From: a virus
IMG/VR virus record: IMGVR_UViG_3300046474_000470
Location: 20,888-84,887 of that record
Direction: 5' to 3' (one strand)
DNA length: 64,000 bases
Part shown: in pieces, positions 1 through 8,126 of the stretch
Layout: every line of letters begins with the position of its first letter
Numbering within the stretch: the first letter of the stretch is position 1
The notes under the pieces: generated by a model
Told to the model about the DNA's origin: nothing
Databases searched by the model: none
What the model saw: only the letters and a program-made list of their open reading frames with translations
Position numbers and translations under genes: made by a program

Positions 1-741
1 CTGGTCGATGTGGTTCTCGTAGATGTGGGCATCGGCCAGGAACATCGTCAGCGTGCCGGCGGTGTAGCCGGTCCACGCCGCGAACAGCTCCAGCAGCAGG
101 GCGTAGCTGGCGATATTGAAGGGCACGCCGAGGAACATGTCGCAGCTGCGCTGGTACATCGTCATATGCAGGACGCGGCCGTCGACGTGCGGCAGCAGCT
201 GGAACAGCACGTGGCAGGGCGGCAGCGCGGCTTGATCCAGCTCGGCAGCGTTCCAGGCGTTGACGATGATGCGTCGGCTGGTCGAGTTGTAGCGGACGTC
301 GTTCAACGCACGAGCAATCTGGTCGATGCTGGTCGGCGACCAGGTCACTTCACCGGCAGGGCCCTTCAGGTGCGACTCGACCAGCGGACCGCCCCAGTCG
401 CGCCATTGCGCGCCGTAGATCCGGCCAAGGTCATCCTCGCCCTCGCGCGCCGGATTCTTCAGCCACTTCTCATTCTCGTTGGCGTTCTGGTCCCAGATGT
501 TGCAGCCCAGCGCGCGGAAGTCGGCCGCGCTGGTCACGCCGCGCAAGAAGCCGATCAGCTCGCCCTTGACCGCGGCGAAGAACAGCTTCTTCGTGGTGAT
601 GGCCGGGAAGCCTTCGCGCAGATCGAACTTGAGCATGGCGCCGGGCAGCGTCAGGGTATCGATGCCCGTGCGGTTGGACTGGCGGATGCCGTCGCGAAGG
701 ATGGCCTGCAAGAGGCCGAGGTACTGATATTCTTGGGTCAT
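1..741 (-). CDS. thyA: Thymidylate synthase, C-terminus cut by window edge
   Basis: Converts dUMP to dTMP using methylenetetrahydrofolate. The first 247 residues are visible. They contain the folate/dUMP loop with NRTGIDTL near residue 23, the catalytic cysteine in PPCHVLFQ (Cys176), RSCDMFLGVPFNIASY (199-214) with the Asn209 that selects dUMP over dCMP, and HIYENHIDQ at the truncated end. The family is about 260-320 residues, so roughly the last 20-70 are outside the window. The ATG overlaps the stop of the upstream 66-aa gene (TAATG), so translation is probably coupled. Asn209 argues against a dCMP hydroxymethylase; a dUMP hydroxymethylase cannot be excluded by eye. Confidence 0.95.
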   Translation of the reverse strand, partial: MTQEYQYLGLLQAILRDGIRQSNRTGIDTLTLPGAMLKFDLREGFPAITTKKLFFAAVKGELIGFLRGVTSAADFRALGCNIWDQNANENEKWLKNPAREGEDDLGRIYGAQWRDWGGPLVESHLKGPAGEVTWSPTSIDQIARALNDVRYNSTSRRIIVNAWNAAELDQAALPPCHVLFQLLPHVDGRVLHMTMYQRSCDMFLGVPFNIASYALLLELFAAWTGYTAGTLTMFLADAHIYENHIDQ

Positions 742-941
742 TATTTGCTTTCAGGTTTCAGGGTTACGGTAATTTGGAGGACTTTGGCTTTCGGCATGCC
801 GATGTGGTCAAGGTCGAAATCCTTGACGCCGGAAATAAAGTTCAGATCGCGGCCGGTGTGCTTCTGGATGTATTCGGCCAACGCGGCAGTGACATCCGCT
901 CCGTCGATCTCGATATAGTCGAGCGGCTGGACGACCTTCAC
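741..941 (-). CDS. Small conserved-type hypothetical protein (66 aa)
   Basis: Not recognised. GTG start preceded by AGGAGG at 4-nt spacing; the start overlaps the ligase stop (GTGA) and the stop overlaps the thyA start. Composition is that of a small soluble alpha/beta protein (IEIDGADVTAALAEYIQKH). Its place between ligase and thyA suggests a link to replication or nucleotide metabolism, but nothing in the sequence shows a function. Confidence 0.75.
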   Translation of the reverse strand: MKVVQPLDYIEIDGADVTAALAEYIQKHTGRDLNFISGVKDFDLDHIGMPKAKVLQITVTLKPESK

Positions 942-1936
942 GCCGCCTCCTGCGCCGGCATGTCGGTCTTCTCGCGACGCCGCAAGAAGCGTGCCTGCCG
1001 AGGGGCGTCTTTAATGCCCGTATCCAGGCTCACGTATTCCGCCGGCCAGCCGCAGATCTGGTCCGGATTGTTGAACCATTCGACGCGCTGGGCGTGCGTG
1101 GCGCTGCCCGGGCCCAAGCGAATCGGCTGGCTGGTCGCCACGTCGGTCGCGAGGAAGGCGCCGATCATGCCCTTGCCGACCTTGTTCTCCTTGTGGGAGC
1201 TGCGCTCGGTGCGGCCCAAGGCGTTGGTGGTCGCCTCGTTCTGGTTTTCCATCGCCTCTTCAAAACCGGTGATGATGCAGTCCTTGACGGACGCCGGCTT
1301 GAAACGCCAGAAGTCGTTCAGCTTGGCGGTGGCGCGACCGTGCTTGTGCTTCGCTTTCGGGTCGCGGAAAATCGCGCCTTCATAGCCCAGCGCCAGGCAC
1401 TCGTCGATGAAGGCCTGCGCCTGCTCGGCGTCCTCGATAACGACGTAGGGCAGGACGTTGACCCAAGCAGGGTTCGCCTGCTCCACGATCTGCGTCAGAC
1501 GGCTGTAGCGATCCTCGTACGGCAAATCGACGACGTCCGGGTGCAGCCAGTCGAACAGGTTCCAGACGACGTTCGTCGGCAGCTCAGCCTCACCCTTGCG
1601 CAGCTTGCCGCGGCTGGTGATGCCGGTCGTCAGGCTGCACAGCGTCTTCGGCTTGTCGCCCGGCTTGTCGGGCGCTGTCAGGTGCGCCGGCAGCGTGCGG
1701 TTGGTCAGGTAGCCGTCGATCGTCAGCTCGCCGTCGAAGCCTTCGAACACAGGGTCGCTAAACTTCTCGACCAGCGCCGTGTTGGCCAAGTCTTCCAGCG
1801 AGCGCCCGGTGAACTTGCCGGTGACGTGGCAGCCGCGCACACCGTCGACCTTGCGGAAGCCCCAGACAGGGAAGCGCATGCCCTTGAAGTCCGGGGCGAT
1901 GTCGACGGCGAGTTGTGGGAGGATCTTAGTGGTCAT
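938..1936 (-). CDS. ATP-dependent DNA ligase
   Basis: Seals nicks in phage DNA through an enzyme-AMP intermediate. The nucleotidyltransferase motifs are in order: motif I KVDGVR with the adenylated Lys29, motif III FEGFDGE (64-70), motif IV YEGAIFR, motif V FWRFKP. A basic C-terminal OB-like part follows. At 332 aa it is of the compact T7-like phage size, without the extra N-terminal domain of host-type ligases. It starts with ATG overlapping the stop of the small P-loop gene (TAATG) and shares a leftward unit with thyA and the polymerase. Confidence 0.93.
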   Translation of the reverse strand: MTTKILPQLAVDIAPDFKGMRFPVWGFRKVDGVRGCHVTGKFTGRSLEDLANTALVEKFSDPVFEGFDGELTIDGYLTNRTLPAHLTAPDKPGDKPKTLCSLTTGITSRGKLRKGEAELPTNVVWNLFDWLHPDVVDLPYEDRYSRLTQIVEQANPAWVNVLPYVVIEDAEQAQAFIDECLALGYEGAIFRDPKAKHKHGRATAKLNDFWRFKPASVKDCIITGFEEAMENQNEATTNALGRTERSSHKENKVGKGMIGAFLATDVATSQPIRLGPGSATHAQRVEWFNNPDQICGWPAEYVSLDTGIKDAPRQARFLRRREKTDMPAQEAA

Positions 1937-2160
1937 TAGTTTTTCTCCACGATGATATCGATGGCTGCGTTGAAGTGAAGGGGGAGGTGCGAGTGGGAAG
2001 ACGGGACAGGCACACGCTCGCCGTCGTCGAACAGCGAGACGTCAGCGTGGCTAAGAATCGTCAGACTCGACGCAAGATGCTTCGCAAGTGTCGTCTTGCC
2101 GCTGCCAGTGTTGCCGCTGATCGTGATGGTGATAACGGGCTTGGTGTCGCTTTTGTTCAT
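1936..2160 (-). CDS. Very small P-loop protein (74 aa)
   Basis: Starts at the ATG at 2160. It has a clear Walker A motif near the N-terminus (ISGNTGSGKTTLAKHL, about residues 13-28) after a hydrophobic beta strand (VITITI), then only about 45 residues. This is far shorter than any complete P-loop kinase or ATPase, so it may bind nucleotide without a full catalytic core, or be a remnant of a kinase. An upstream in-frame extension covers the neighbouring gene and was not used. TAATG overlap with ligase. Confidence 0.75.
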   Translation of the reverse strand: MNKSDTKPVITITISGNTGSGKTTLAKHLASSLTILSHADVSLFDDGERVPVPSSHSHLPLHFNAAIDIIVEKN

Positions 2161-2206
2161 GGTTGCTTTCAGGTTACGTGCCCGGCGCGCGGCCGGGCTG
2201 GGTGGG

Positions 2207-2569
2207 TTATACGGTGAGTGGGTAGAGACGGCCGATCTCTTTCGCAAGGTCTGCCATCTGGTCGTGCAGCGCCTCGATGCGATGCTCAACCAGGTCATGG
2301 TCGAGTAGGAATTCGCAGTTCGGATGGGCGCCGGGCGTGCGCATCCGCTTCCAGTCAAAGCCGGTGCCGCTCTTCGGGCCTTCAACCTTGATGCCGTGCA
2401 CGCTACCCGGATACATGCGGTCCCAGACCTCCTGTATCCGATGCTCCATGTCCTCGACATAGTTCTGGTAGCTCACCAGCACGTAGACAGCGCGGCCGGC
2501 GCGCGCTAGCTGTACCGCCTTCTCGATCATGCGCGTGGTGCGACCGGTCTGCATCAGAGCGCTATTCAT
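2207..2569 (-). CDS. Hypothetical protein with helicase-like GRTT motif (120 aa)
   Basis: The N-terminus MQTGRTTRMIEKAVQLARAG followed by a hydrophobic strand (AVYVLVSYQNY) resembles the motif I and Ia region of short phage P-loop proteins of the TGRTTRM type. No motif II (DExx) is visible, so activity is doubtful. The ATG overlaps the stop of the next upstream gene (ATGA). The 46 bp before the following gene hold its ribosome-binding region only. Confidence 0.75.
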   Translation of the reverse strand: MNSALMQTGRTTRMIEKAVQLARAGRAVYVLVSYQNYVEDMEHRIQEVWDRMYPGSVHGIKVEGPKSGTGFDWKRMRTPGAHPNCEFLLDHDLVEHRIEALHDQMADLAKEIGRLYPLTV

Positions 2570-2922
2570 TTCCTCTTTCCTTTCTGGTTGCGACGGTACA
2601 CGGTCATCTGGGCCAGCGCTTTGAAGATGTGCTGGGTCTCCTTGCCGTACAGGAGCACCACACTAAGGCGCACCGGCGCATCCAGGTCGGAGTAGTGCAC
2701 GTCGGCGTCTATCGCCTCCAACGCCCAGCTGCCCCGGCGCGCGCCGGACTGAAGCCGCCCAAGTTCTTCGCGGCTGGCCATCACCCGGACCTGCAGGCGC
2801 GTCCGGAGCATGCCCGGCGCGCCGGGGCGGCCCTCCATGGCGGCGCTCAGCTCCCAGCCGGCGATGCCCTTCGACGAGATGCTCAAGGTGCGGGCGACGG
2901 CCTCTGCGACGAGATCCTTCAT
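2566..2922 (-). CDS. Hypothetical protein (118 aa)
   Basis: Not recognised. Soluble alpha/beta composition with a basic tail (YRRNQKGKRK) that could contact nucleic acid. It sits in an ATGA-coupled string between the polymerase gene and ligase, so it is co-expressed with replication functions. Confidence 0.75.
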   Translation of the reverse strand: MKDLVAEAVARTLSISSKGIAGWELSAAMEGRPGAPGMLRTRLQVRVMASREELGRLQSGARRGSWALEAIDADVHYSDLDAPVRLSVVLLYGKETQHIFKALAQMTVYRRNQKGKRK

Positions 2923-3206
2923 GCGCTCACCTCGACGGCGGCCTGTTTCAGCTTCAGCGCCAGATCCGGCGACGCCATGTGGATCACGACGTCCGAGTCG
3001 TCACCAGTGCCGAAGATGTCGCCGAAGATGGCGTTGAAAGTCTCGCCAAAGCCGCCACGCTTCAGGCCTGACACGATCAGGATCTGGCCGTCCGGCGATA
3101 CCAGCTTCGTCATCCCTTCCCACTGCGACTGCACCGTGAGGTGAGCCAGCTCAACGGTCCCGATCGTCAGGGTATAGATCTCATTGCGTTTCAACTGCGC
3201 TTTCAT
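2919..3206 (-). CDS. Hypothetical protein (95 aa)
   Basis: The start at 3206 is chosen because a GGAGG lies just upstream; an upstream in-frame extension has no ribosome-binding site and overlaps the next gene. Mixed beta-rich sequence (NEIYTLTIGTVELAHLTV) with a Gly-rich loop. No family recognised. Confidence 0.75.
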   Translation of the reverse strand: MKAQLKRNEIYTLTIGTVELAHLTVQSQWEGMTKLVSPDGQILIVSGLKRGGFGETFNAIFGDIFGTGDDSDVVIHMASPDLALKLKQAAVEVSA

Positions 3207-3214
3207 GCCGCCTC

Positions 3215-3406
3215 CTAGAGTTTTACGTGTGATCCGTCGCATAGCTTGTGCAGCCAAAACCACGGATCGTTGTGAGGGTGCTCTCGATATTCCTTGCCGC
3301 AGATCGAGCAGATACAACCGCCGCCGGCGCGCCGGAAGTCCGGGCAAGGCGTGGTCTTCTGCTCAGCCCGCATCCGATCTTCCTCAGCCATCGTGATGAA
3401 GCTCAC
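3215..3406 (-). CDS. Small zinc-ribbon-like protein (63 aa)
   Basis: GTG start, AGGAGG 4 nt upstream, GTGA overlap with the polymerase stop. The centre holds Cys and His residues in CPDFRRAGGGCICSICGKEY plus EHPH, consistent with one small zinc site. Such proteins next to a phage polymerase could be accessory DNA-binding factors, but this is inference. Confidence 0.7.
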   Translation of the reverse strand: MSFITMAEEDRMRAEQKTTPCPDFRRAGGGCICSICGKEYREHPHNDPWFWLHKLCDGSHVKL

Positions 3407-6400
3407 GCTGCCTCCTTGATTTCGCCGCGCTTACGCATCTCGGAATACATCTCGGCCAGCCCCTTGTCGATTGCCTCTTTCGTAGGGTACGCACCGATCT
3501 CAGTCTGCCGATAGAAGTTCGGGCCGAACGAGATGGTCGACACGACTTCCAGATCCATGGTGGCGTACGGCGCCACCATGGCGGCGTGGCAGCGCGGCAG
3601 GAACTCGTAAAGGTCCTTAATGCGCACCGACCAGACAAGTTCGTCGTGGATCGGCCCGTAGCAGACCGCGTCGAAGTCGTACGCAAGGTTGTCACGCCAC
3701 ATGCGGCCTTCGGCAAGCTTGGTCTGCTCGCCGGCCGCGCCCTGCACCTTGAAGTTGACCGCCTGGCGCTCCGCTTTCGATTTCTCGAAGTTGGTGCCGT
3801 TGAGCAGCTGGTCGCTCAGGTGGCGCACGGCGCCCATCATGGTCCGCACGACGCCGTGCTCCTTGACCTCTTCGCGGATGGTTGCCTTCCACTGCTCGGC
3901 GATCGGATACATCGCCGCGCGCGCATCGAGGAACAGCTGGGCACGCTCGACCGAGATCATGAGCGTTGCGGCCACCTTCTCGGCCATGGCGCCGTATTCC
4001 GCCGTGAAGTTCACCTTCTTGCCCAGGCCGCGGATGTCCTTGGCCAGCTTTTTCATCTCGGCATTCAGCGCGCCTTCCAGCGCCTTCTCGTAATCCTCGT
4101 AGGTCCAGTCGAGCTTGTTCTCCTCGCGGATGATACCGAGCGCCGTAATGGTGTGCGGCGACTTGCGCTTCTCGCCCTGGAAGCAGGACAGCGCGTTCGG
4201 GTCCTGCGACTGGAACGCGATCAGGACCATTTCCTGCGAGTCGAAGTCCATGGAGACGATCACGGCGTCAGGCCGGTGCGGCACGATCACCTCGCGGAAC
4301 TTGGCCTCCTGCCCTTCGATCTTGGCGTGTTTGGGCAGCTGCTGCTTGTTCGGCTTGCTCTCGCTGGCGCGCCGGGTGTTGGTGGCGGCCTGGTTGTGCT
4401 GCGAGCGCACCTTGCCGTCCTTCCAGTGCGGGAAGTATGGGTACTTCGAGTAGAACAGCGTGCGGCGCGTGGTGACCATGCCCATCAGCTTCAGGGCTTC
4501 CAGCACGGGCTTCTGCTCCGGCATGCAGTCCTGCAAGGCGTAGGCCACCGCCAGCGCGTCCGTCTTCGGCGTGCCCTCGCGGATGCCGGCCTTCTTCATC
4601 GCGTCGGTCGGCATGTTGCGCACGCGGATCGGCAAGCCCATTACCTCGTACATCAGCTTCTGCATCTGCAGCGGCGAGCCCTTGTTGAACTGCGGCTCGC
4701 CCTTGAAGTAGGAGCGGACGTAGTCGGTGAATCCCTTCTCGGCCTGATGAATTTCCTGCAGATCTTCATCCTGCCCGGTGTCCTCGTCGGCAGTCCTCTT
4801 TGCGTCGACCAGCAGCTCCAGCATCCGAGCGAACTGCAGGTGCTCGGTCTGGGTCTCGATGAACTTCACGATCTTCGACGGCGTGCGCATCATCGTGTCC
4901 AGCACCTGGCCGGTCACGATCGTGTAGGCCTCCTTGATCTGCGCCGGCGTGATGTCGACCGTGTACTGAGGCGGCGCCGTGCCGGCCCAGCCCTGCTCGA
5001 TCAGGTACTCGCGTACCACCGCCCAGGCGGCTTCGTACGTGATGTCGTCCTCGCGCTCGAGTTCCTTGCAGCGCGCCACCGACACCTCGGTGCCGTCGAT
5101 GAAGTTCTTCGCGTGCTGGTAAGCAGCGTCGATCTCCACCTCCAGATAGACCTTGTACGAGTGCTCCAGCTGCAGGAACAGCTTGTAGTAGTTGTGCAGG
5201 GCGATCGTGCAGATGGTGTCGTCGGCGCCGTACCCAAGGACGTGCTGCGCCGATAACTCGTTCATCTTGTAGCGGCGCGTCTCGGTGGCCAGGATCGGCT
5301 CGCCGTCGTCGCCCAGCTTCAGCTGCGTCTTCGTGATCTCGGCCGGCACCATGCCAGCGGCGAGCTCCTCATCGGTCATCGGCTCGAACTTGCCGGTGCC
5401 GACCGTCTCGTAGACGTAGTCCTCGCGCAGCAGCTTGCCGCCCCTGGGCAGCGTGCCCGGCGCGCCGGTCAGCGTGCAGGTTTCCTCGTAGGTCTCCTGG
5501 CGGTAGCCCAAGGTCCCATGCGAGCGCTGCTTCAGGCCTGTCGGGATGTTCTCGTTGACGTAGTTCGCCTCGAACTTCGTGTCGCGCACGTTCGGCAGGA
5601 AGCCGTGGTAGCCATTGTCCATCTGGCGCGCGCCCCACTCGTTGAACAGGACCGCCAGCTCGAACGAGACGTTCTGGATGATCAGTTCCTTGTCCTGCGG
5701 GATCGCAGCGATGAACTGGCGCAGCTCCTCGCTGTCGACGTTGTCGGTGTCGGCGTGGTCGACCGGGAAGTACAGCGTGTACTGGTTGTTCGGGCCGAAG
5801 GTCAGCGCCAGACCGGTCAGCTTCGAGCCGAACACGTCGACGCCGTCCGGATCGCCCAGCGCGGCCAGCCACTCGTCCGATTCGTCCGGGGTGGACGTCT
5901 CGATGTCCAGCGCGATGTCGCGCGAGGCGAGGATGTGCGGCGTGGCCCAGGCGCAGGCCTGCTCGAAGGTGGCGCCGGTCACCAGCCGCACGCGGCCGTA
6001 CCAGGGCTTCAGGCGCGGGTCGTAGTCGGTGGCGGCCAGCTGGCGCACCATGCCGGCTTCCCAATGCAGCGGCTGGCGCATGGTGTTGACCCACTCAGGC
6101 CGCACGCGCGCCAGATCGAAGCAGCGGATCACCTGCGGCGCGTTGTCGAGGATCATCTGCAGCAGCTTGTCCTGCGGGCCGGAGATGTAGTCGGCCAGCG
6201 GCGACAGGTCGCTCCGGAGCAGCATGGCGTGGATCTCGGCCACACCGTCGTAGCCGTATTGGCGGCAAAACCGCGCCCAGGCGCTATTATCGCCCTTGGC
6301 GCCGAAGCCCGGGCAGCCCTTGATGTTGTCGGACGAGTCGCCGACCAGCGCCTTGTAGGTAGTGACCAGGTGGTAGTCGAAGGTGCCGTACTTGTTGAAC

Positions 6401-6930
6401 TCGAACATCTCGTTGATCCACGTCGAGACGCGCGCGCCGTGGGCGTTCGGGTGCAGGTTCAACACCGTCAAGTCGTTGTCGAACGTGGCGACGATCAGGT
6501 CGTCCTCGGTGTTGAAGGCCAGCCACGCGAGCGTGTCGTCACCCTCGGCGAAGTCCTGATACATGACCTGGGCGCCGAGCTCGAGGAAGGTCTGCTTGAG
6601 CATGTCGCGCAGCTTGTGGAATTCCTCGTAGGCCTGCGGCGGCCGGCTGCCGGCGCCGCCGCCCTTGTACTGGTTGTCGATCAGAAGGCGCTTGGACTTG
6701 CTGTTCTGCCCTTCGAAGACTAGGATCACGTCGACCGGGTTCTTCTTGTACTGCTTCATCACGTCGAGCATGCGGCCCAGCGTGTTGTCGTAGCCGTAGG
6801 CTGCGCTGTTGATGTAGACCTTCTTGCCTTCGTGCTCGACTTCGAAACCGTTCTCGCCATCTTTGCCCCAGCTCATCATCGTCCACATGAAGGACGACAT
6901 GTCGAAGGCAAGTCGTTGGTATTTTTTCAC
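3403..6930 (-). CDS. DNA polymerase I-type, with 5' nuclease, 3'-5' exonuclease and polymerase domains
   Basis: 1175-aa family A replicative polymerase. The N-terminal third is a FEN/5'-3' exonuclease domain: an early Asp in LAFDMSSFMW, EGDDTLAWLA, FDNDLTVL, and the helix-hairpin motif VGDSSDNIKGCPGFG. The middle has a 3'-5' DEDD exonuclease (ALDIETSTPDES, then DTKFEANYVNEN and GADDTICT). The C-terminal part has motif A VSMDFDSQEMVL, motif B DIRGLGKKVNFTAEYGA and motif C PIHDELVWS. GTG at 6930 is chosen as start: AGGAG lies 7 nt upstream and the codon makes a GTGA overlap with the preceding gene. An upstream in-frame extension lacks these features. Many phages split these domains; here all three are fused as in bacterial Pol I. 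Confidence 0.95.
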   Translation of the reverse strand: MKKYQRLAFDMSSFMWTMMSWGKDGENGFEVEHEGKKVYINSAAYGYDNTLGRMLDVMKQYKKNPVDVILVFEGQNSKSKRLLIDNQYKGGGAGSRPPQAYEEFHKLRDMLKQTFLELGAQVMYQDFAEGDDTLAWLAFNTEDDLIVATFDNDLTVLNLHPNAHGARVSTWINEMFEFNKYGTFDYHLVTTYKALVGDSSDNIKGCPGFGAKGDNSAWARFCRQYGYDGVAEIHAMLLRSDLSPLADYISGPQDKLLQMILDNAPQVIRCFDLARVRPEWVNTMRQPLHWEAGMVRQLAATDYDPRLKPWYGRVRLVTGATFEQACAWATPHILASRDIALDIETSTPDESDEWLAALGDPDGVDVFGSKLTGLALTFGPNNQYTLYFPVDHADTDNVDSEELRQFIAAIPQDKELIIQNVSFELAVLFNEWGARQMDNGYHGFLPNVRDTKFEANYVNENIPTGLKQRSHGTLGYRQETYEETCTLTGAPGTLPRGGKLLREDYVYETVGTGKFEPMTDEELAAGMVPAEITKTQLKLGDDGEPILATETRRYKMNELSAQHVLGYGADDTICTIALHNYYKLFLQLEHSYKVYLEVEIDAAYQHAKNFIDGTEVSVARCKELEREDDITYEAAWAVVREYLIEQGWAGTAPPQYTVDITPAQIKEAYTIVTGQVLDTMMRTPSKIVKFIETQTEHLQFARMLELLVDAKRTADEDTGQDEDLQEIHQAEKGFTDYVRSYFKGEPQFNKGSPLQMQKLMYEVMGLPIRVRNMPTDAMKKAGIREGTPKTDALAVAYALQDCMPEQKPVLEALKLMGMVTTRRTLFYSKYPYFPHWKDGKVRSQHNQAATNTRRASESKPNKQQLPKHAKIEGQEAKFREVIVPHRPDAVIVSMDFDSQEMVLIAFQSQDPNALSCFQGEKRKSPHTITALGIIREENKLDWTYEDYEKALEGALNAEMKKLAKDIRGLGKKVNFTAEYGAMAEKVAATLMISVERAQLFLDARAAMYPIAEQWKATIREEVKEHGVVRTMMGAVRHLSDQLLNGTNFEKSKAERQAVNFKVQGAAGEQTKLAEGRMWRDNLAYDFDAVCYGPIHDELVWSVRIKDLYEFLPRCHAAMVAPYATMDLEVVSTISFGPNFYRQTEIGAYPTKEAIDKGLAEMYSEMRKRGEIKEAA

Positions 6931-7118
6931 TGAAGTGCTCCTGTAGAAATGGCTCCGATAATCGCGAGGCACGCCGTCCAGATGGCAGCCACCGTCGAGA
7001 AGTGGCGCTGCCACTCATAGTGGCCGCTGCGGTGCGCCCTGCTTGCCCATCGGATGTTCATGAAGGCGTAGTACGCCGCGAGGCAGCCAATCGCTGCCCG
7101 AACAGCCATGACCATCAT
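6927..7118 (-). CDS. Small membrane protein (63 aa)
   Basis: The ATG at 7118 overlaps the stop of the upstream zinc-finger gene; the stop overlaps the polymerase GTG. Two hydrophobic segments (VRAAIGCLAAYYAFMNI and VAAIWTACLAIIGAI) flank a basic/His-rich loop, suggesting a two-pass inner-membrane protein. Function unknown. Confidence 0.7.
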   Translation of the reverse strand: MMVMAVRAAIGCLAAYYAFMNIRWASRAHRSGHYEWQRHFSTVAAIWTACLAIIGAISTGALQ

Positions 7119-7357
7119 GCTCGCCTCCGCAGCTTCGCCTGCTGTTCCTTCTTCGTCTCGCAAGTCGTGCAGCGGATCCGCTTGTAGGCGATGCGCACAC
7201 CCGGCAGCTCGACGCCGCAGTCGGCCTCGATGCAGTGCACGCCGTCGAAGTCGGGGTGGGTCTGAGTCAGCTGCAGCCGCACGCGCGCCAGGGCGTCAAC
7301 GTTGGCCTGCTCCTGCATCTCGGCGGCCACGTCCAGTTCGTCGCTGCGCTCGCTCAT
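7115..7357 (-). CDS. DksA/TraR-like C4 zinc-finger protein
   Basis: 80-aa protein with an acidic, helical N-terminal half and a C-terminal four-cysteine finger (HCIEADC, then GVRIAYKRIRCTTCE). The spacing and the PGVR-C-x2-C tail are typical of the short TraR-type phage proteins. TraR/DksA proteins bind the secondary channel of host RNA polymerase and change promoter choice, so a role in transcriptional takeover is plausible. No activity can be shown from sequence. ATGA overlaps on both sides. Confidence 0.8.
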   Translation of the reverse strand: MSERSDELDVAAEMQEQANVDALARVRLQLTQTHPDFDGVHCIEADCGVELPGVRIAYKRIRCTTCETKKEQQAKLRRRA

Positions 7358-7905
7358 GCTGCACCATCCAGCAGGCCGTAGTGCAGCTGCAGCACCGCGG
7401 CGTCGAGGAAGCCGCTGTTGTCGATCTCGATGTCGCCCTCGACAACCGCGATGCCGGCTTCAGACGCGTGGCCGGCGTTGGCGCCCAGATCGGCGGCGCG
7501 GCCGGTGACGTGCAGCACCTTGCCGCCTAGGCGCCGGATCATCGCCGCCTCGTTCTCGAAGCGCACGTCCGACAGGACGAAGCGCGGGCCGGTGCCGGGC
7601 AGCGAGTACAGCGCTGCTTCGCGGGCGATGCGCTGCTCGACCACCTTGGTCCAGATCTCGGCATCCAGTGCGCGGCCCCACTCGGTGCCCAGCTTCTGCG
7701 CGGCTTCGCGCCAGGTAAAGTCGAAGCCCGGTACCGGCATCTCCTTCAGTTCGCGCGAAGCCGGCTCCGGCATGCCGGCGGCCGCCAGCATCGCCTTCAG
7801 CGGGCCGGCAAACGACAGCTTGGTAAAGCCGTGCTCACGCACGAGGTAATCGGCAAGTGTGTCCTTGCCTGCGCCGGCCTTGCCGGTCATCCCTGCTAAA
7901 ATCAT
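7354..7905 (-). CDS. Deoxynucleoside monophosphate kinase
   Basis: 183 aa. Walker A near the N-terminus (MTGKAGAGKDTLADYL, residues 6-21), LID/NMP-type helices, and a later VLSDVRFENEAAMI segment that matches the T4 gp1-like phage dNMP kinase family. It phosphorylates dNMPs to dNDPs in the phage dNTP pathway, downstream of ThyA and MazG-like activity encoded nearby. It lies in a coupled string upstream of the polymerase. Confidence 0.85.
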   Translation of the reverse strand: MILAGMTGKAGAGKDTLADYLVREHGFTKLSFAGPLKAMLAAAGMPEPASRELKEMPVPGFDFTWREAAQKLGTEWGRALDAEIWTKVVEQRIAREAALYSLPGTGPRFVLSDVRFENEAAMIRRLGGKVLHVTGRAADLGANAGHASEAGIAVVEGDIEIDNSGFLDAAVLQLHYGLLDGAA

Positions 7906-8126
7906 TTGACTCCCCTATGGAACAGCCAGTTGAAGAACCGGCGGAAATAGTAGCCTCGCACGAGCGAGACGATTGTGAAGAACACGGTGATGGCGATGCT
8001 GTCCCGGGCCGACGACTGCAGATGCCAGACCGGGTTGACGACGAAGTGCTGCAGCAGCGCGCTGATGATGAACGCGGCGCCGGTGCTGACCAGCACTTCG
8101 ATCAAGGTGTGTCGACGGGTTTGCAT
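7902..8126 (-). CDS. Small two-pass membrane protein, DUF7220-like
   Basis: 74 aa with two hydrophobic stretches (LVSTGAAFIISALLQHFVV and SIAITVFFTIVSLVRGYYF) and a conserved-looking RRFFNWLF tail. The pattern HTLIEVLVSTGAAF...VRGYYFRRFFN matches a small phage membrane family that I recall as DUF7220; the match is from memory. Function unknown. Its start overlaps the 3' end of the next gene by 25 bp. Confidence 0.75.
   Translation of the reverse strand: MQTRRHTLIEVLVSTGAAFIISALLQHFVVNPVWHLQSSARDSIAITVFFTIVSLVRGYYFRRFFNWLFHRGVK

Noticed and set aside
1936-2460. Longer version of the small P-loop gene (174 aa)
   Set aside because: The added N-terminus overlaps the 120-aa gene in another frame, has no ribosome-binding site and a biased composition; the ATG at 2160 is better.
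3586-5256. A 556-codon plus-strand frame opposite the polymerase
   Set aside because: Low-complexity Arg/Leu/Val/His product without domain signals; antisense to a certain gene.
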